A DNA stretch of 6,628 nucleotides from CBDUBS01 sp965365445 (GTDB taxonomy: Bacteria > Bacteroidota > Rhodothermia > Rhodothermales > DASSAV01), in the NCBI GenBank assembly GCA_965365445.1, contig CBDUBS010000203.1, positions 1-6,628 of the forward strand, written 5' to 3'. Both the position numbers and the translations under genes were made by a program. Positions 5,759-6,628 of this stretch are shown piece by piece (the first letter of the stretch is position 1; each line of letters opens with the position of its first letter). A model generated the notes under the pieces. The model was not told where the DNA came from and did no database searches. It saw nothing but the letters and a program-made list of their open reading frames with translations.

Positions 5759-6628
5759 TTACGGATCCATGCGGCGTATGATGCGCCCGAGCGCGTCGGC
5801 GGCCGCGTCGATGTCCTCGGGTGTATTGTCCTTCCCGAAGGAAAAGCGCACTGTGGCCGCCGCCGTGGGCCGGTCGCGGCCGATGCCGAGCAGCACATGG
5901 CTCGGCTCCAGAGCGCCGGAGGTACATGCCGAACCCGCCGACACGGCGATCCCCTCCACGTCGAGGTTGAGCAGGAGCATCTCCCCGTCGATCGGCCTGC
6001 CCCGAGGGGGGAAGCTGATGTTGAGTATGTGGGGCGCCACGGGCGCTGCGCCCATCGGCGTGTTGAGGACATACCGGTCCGGCAGGTCTTTTTCGAGCCG
6101 ACCGAGCAGCTGGTCGCGCAGAGCCGTAACGTGCCGTACGCGCTCGTCCATTTCGTCCACGGCGAGGTGCAGCGCTTCAGCCATCCCCACGATGGCCGCT
6201 ACGTTTTCGGTGCCGCCTCTACGGCCCCGTTCCTGCGAGCCCCCCACCACGAGCGGCGCCAGGTCGAGACCATTACGAACGTACAGAGCGCCCGCTCCGC
6301 GGGGGCCGTAAAACTTGTGCGCCGAAATCGAGACGAGATCCGCCCCGAGCGCATGTACATCCAGAGGCAGCAGTCCCGCCGTCTGCACGGCGTCGGTGTG
6401 GAAACGGACGCCCCGGCTGCGGCACAGAGCGGCCAGTTCGTCCACCGGATTGATCGTGCCGATCTCGTTGTTGGCGTGCATGAGCGAGACGAGGCCGATC
6501 TCGGGGACAAGCGCCGCCTCCAGGGTTTCCGGAAGAATCCGGCCGCAGGAGTCGGGGCAGAGAAACACGACGCCGCCGACCCTGCGACGGCGGCGCTCGG
6601 CGGGTCGCAATACGGCCTCGTGCTCGAT
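5759..6628 (-). CDS. Cysteine desulfurase, NifS/IscS-like class V aminotransferase, 5' end beyond window
   Basis: PLP enzyme that takes sulfur from L-cysteine, yielding alanine and an enzyme persulfide for Fe-S cluster or thio-cofactor assembly in the cytoplasm. The frame is open to the window edge (289 residues visible) and starts with IEHEAVLRPA, a standard internal family motif, so roughly 95-100 N-terminal residues are missing. Visible hallmarks, numbered within this fragment, are HANNEIGTINP, the cofactor-contacting HTDAVQTAG, the Schiff-base lysine in SAHKFYGPRGAGALYVR (Lys105), RRGGTENV, and the sulfur-acceptor loop SAGSACTSG (Cys235) followed by LEPSHVLLGIG and RFSFGKDN. The loop type is that of group I (NifS/IscS) enzymes, not SufS. 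The protein ends shortly after RFSFGKDN at RRMDP, without the extended tail by which housekeeping IscS contacts IscU, so a NifS-like or tRNA-thiolation role is possible. An Arg-rich stretch (ERRRRR) near the fragment start is unusual. prfA follows after 284 bp. Confidence 0.95.
   Translation of the reverse strand: MEHEAVLRPAERRRRRVGGVVFLCPDSCGRILPETLEAALVPEIGLVSLMHANNEIGTINPVDELAALCRSRGVRFHTDAVQTAGLLPLDVHALGADLVSISAHKFYGPRGAGALYVRNGLDLAPLVVGGSQERGRRGGTENVAAIVGMAEALHLAVDEMDERVRHVTALRDQLLGRLEKDLPDRYVLNTPMGAAPVAPHILNISFPPRGRPIDGEMLLLNLDVEGIAVSAGSACTSGALEPSHVLLGIGRDRPTAAATVRFSFGKDNTPEDIDAAADALGRIIRRMDP

Noticed and set aside
6608..6610. TTG at this position as the start of the cysteine desulfurase
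   Set aside because: The frame continues upstream to the window edge with IEHEAVL, a conserved internal family motif, and the family's N-terminal 95-100 residues are missing. The gene is cut by the window and does not start here.

Overview
The window is a 6.6 kb piece of a GC-rich bacterial chromosome. It carries four protein-coding genes, all on the minus strand, so transcription runs from high to low coordinates. In that order they are a class V cysteine desulfurase (5' end outside the window), peptide chain release factor 1 (prfA, complete), a methyl-accepting chemotaxis protein (complete) and a membrane-bound hybrid of GAF, PAS and histidine kinase modules (3' end outside the window). The spacers are 284, 180 and 344 bp, so the genes look like separately transcribed neighbours, not a tight operon. 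No tRNA, rRNA, CRISPR array, insertion sequence or phage gene is visible.

The sequence alone does not fix the organism. High GC, long spacers, AT-richer promoter-like patches, and a release factor gene with no Shine-Dalgarno would fit a GC-rich member of the Bacteroidota/Rhodothermota side of the tree, but this is only a guess. The chemotaxis protein and a sensor kinase with six membrane spans imply a free-living bacterium that responds to its environment.

Region by region: 5759-6628 holds the C-terminal three quarters of a NifS/IscS-like cysteine desulfurase with its PLP lysine and sulfur-carrying cysteine. 5475-5758 is non-coding, with a small hairpin and a weak promoter-like sequence ahead of prfA. 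4392-5474 is prfA, with PAT anticodon-like and GGQ motifs intact. 4212-4391 holds the best promoter candidate of the window (TTTACA, 17 bp, TACACT) and a strong hairpin in the predicted leader of the chemotaxis gene. 2304-4211 is the chemotaxis receptor with a periplasmic four-helix-type sensor, two HAMP units and a canonical signalling hairpin. 1960-2303 is a structured spacer with two direct copies of an 18-nt REP-like palindrome and two further hairpins. 1-1959 is the sensor kinase, whose frame is open from its ATG to the window edge (653 codons) and is cut inside the ATPase domain.

The chemoreceptor and kinase are both membrane sensors and neighbours, but nothing shows that they work together. 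Release factor and cysteine desulfurase are housekeeping functions. I see no convincing sign of an undescribed multi-gene system. The most unusual element is the palindromic repeat pair in the spacer.
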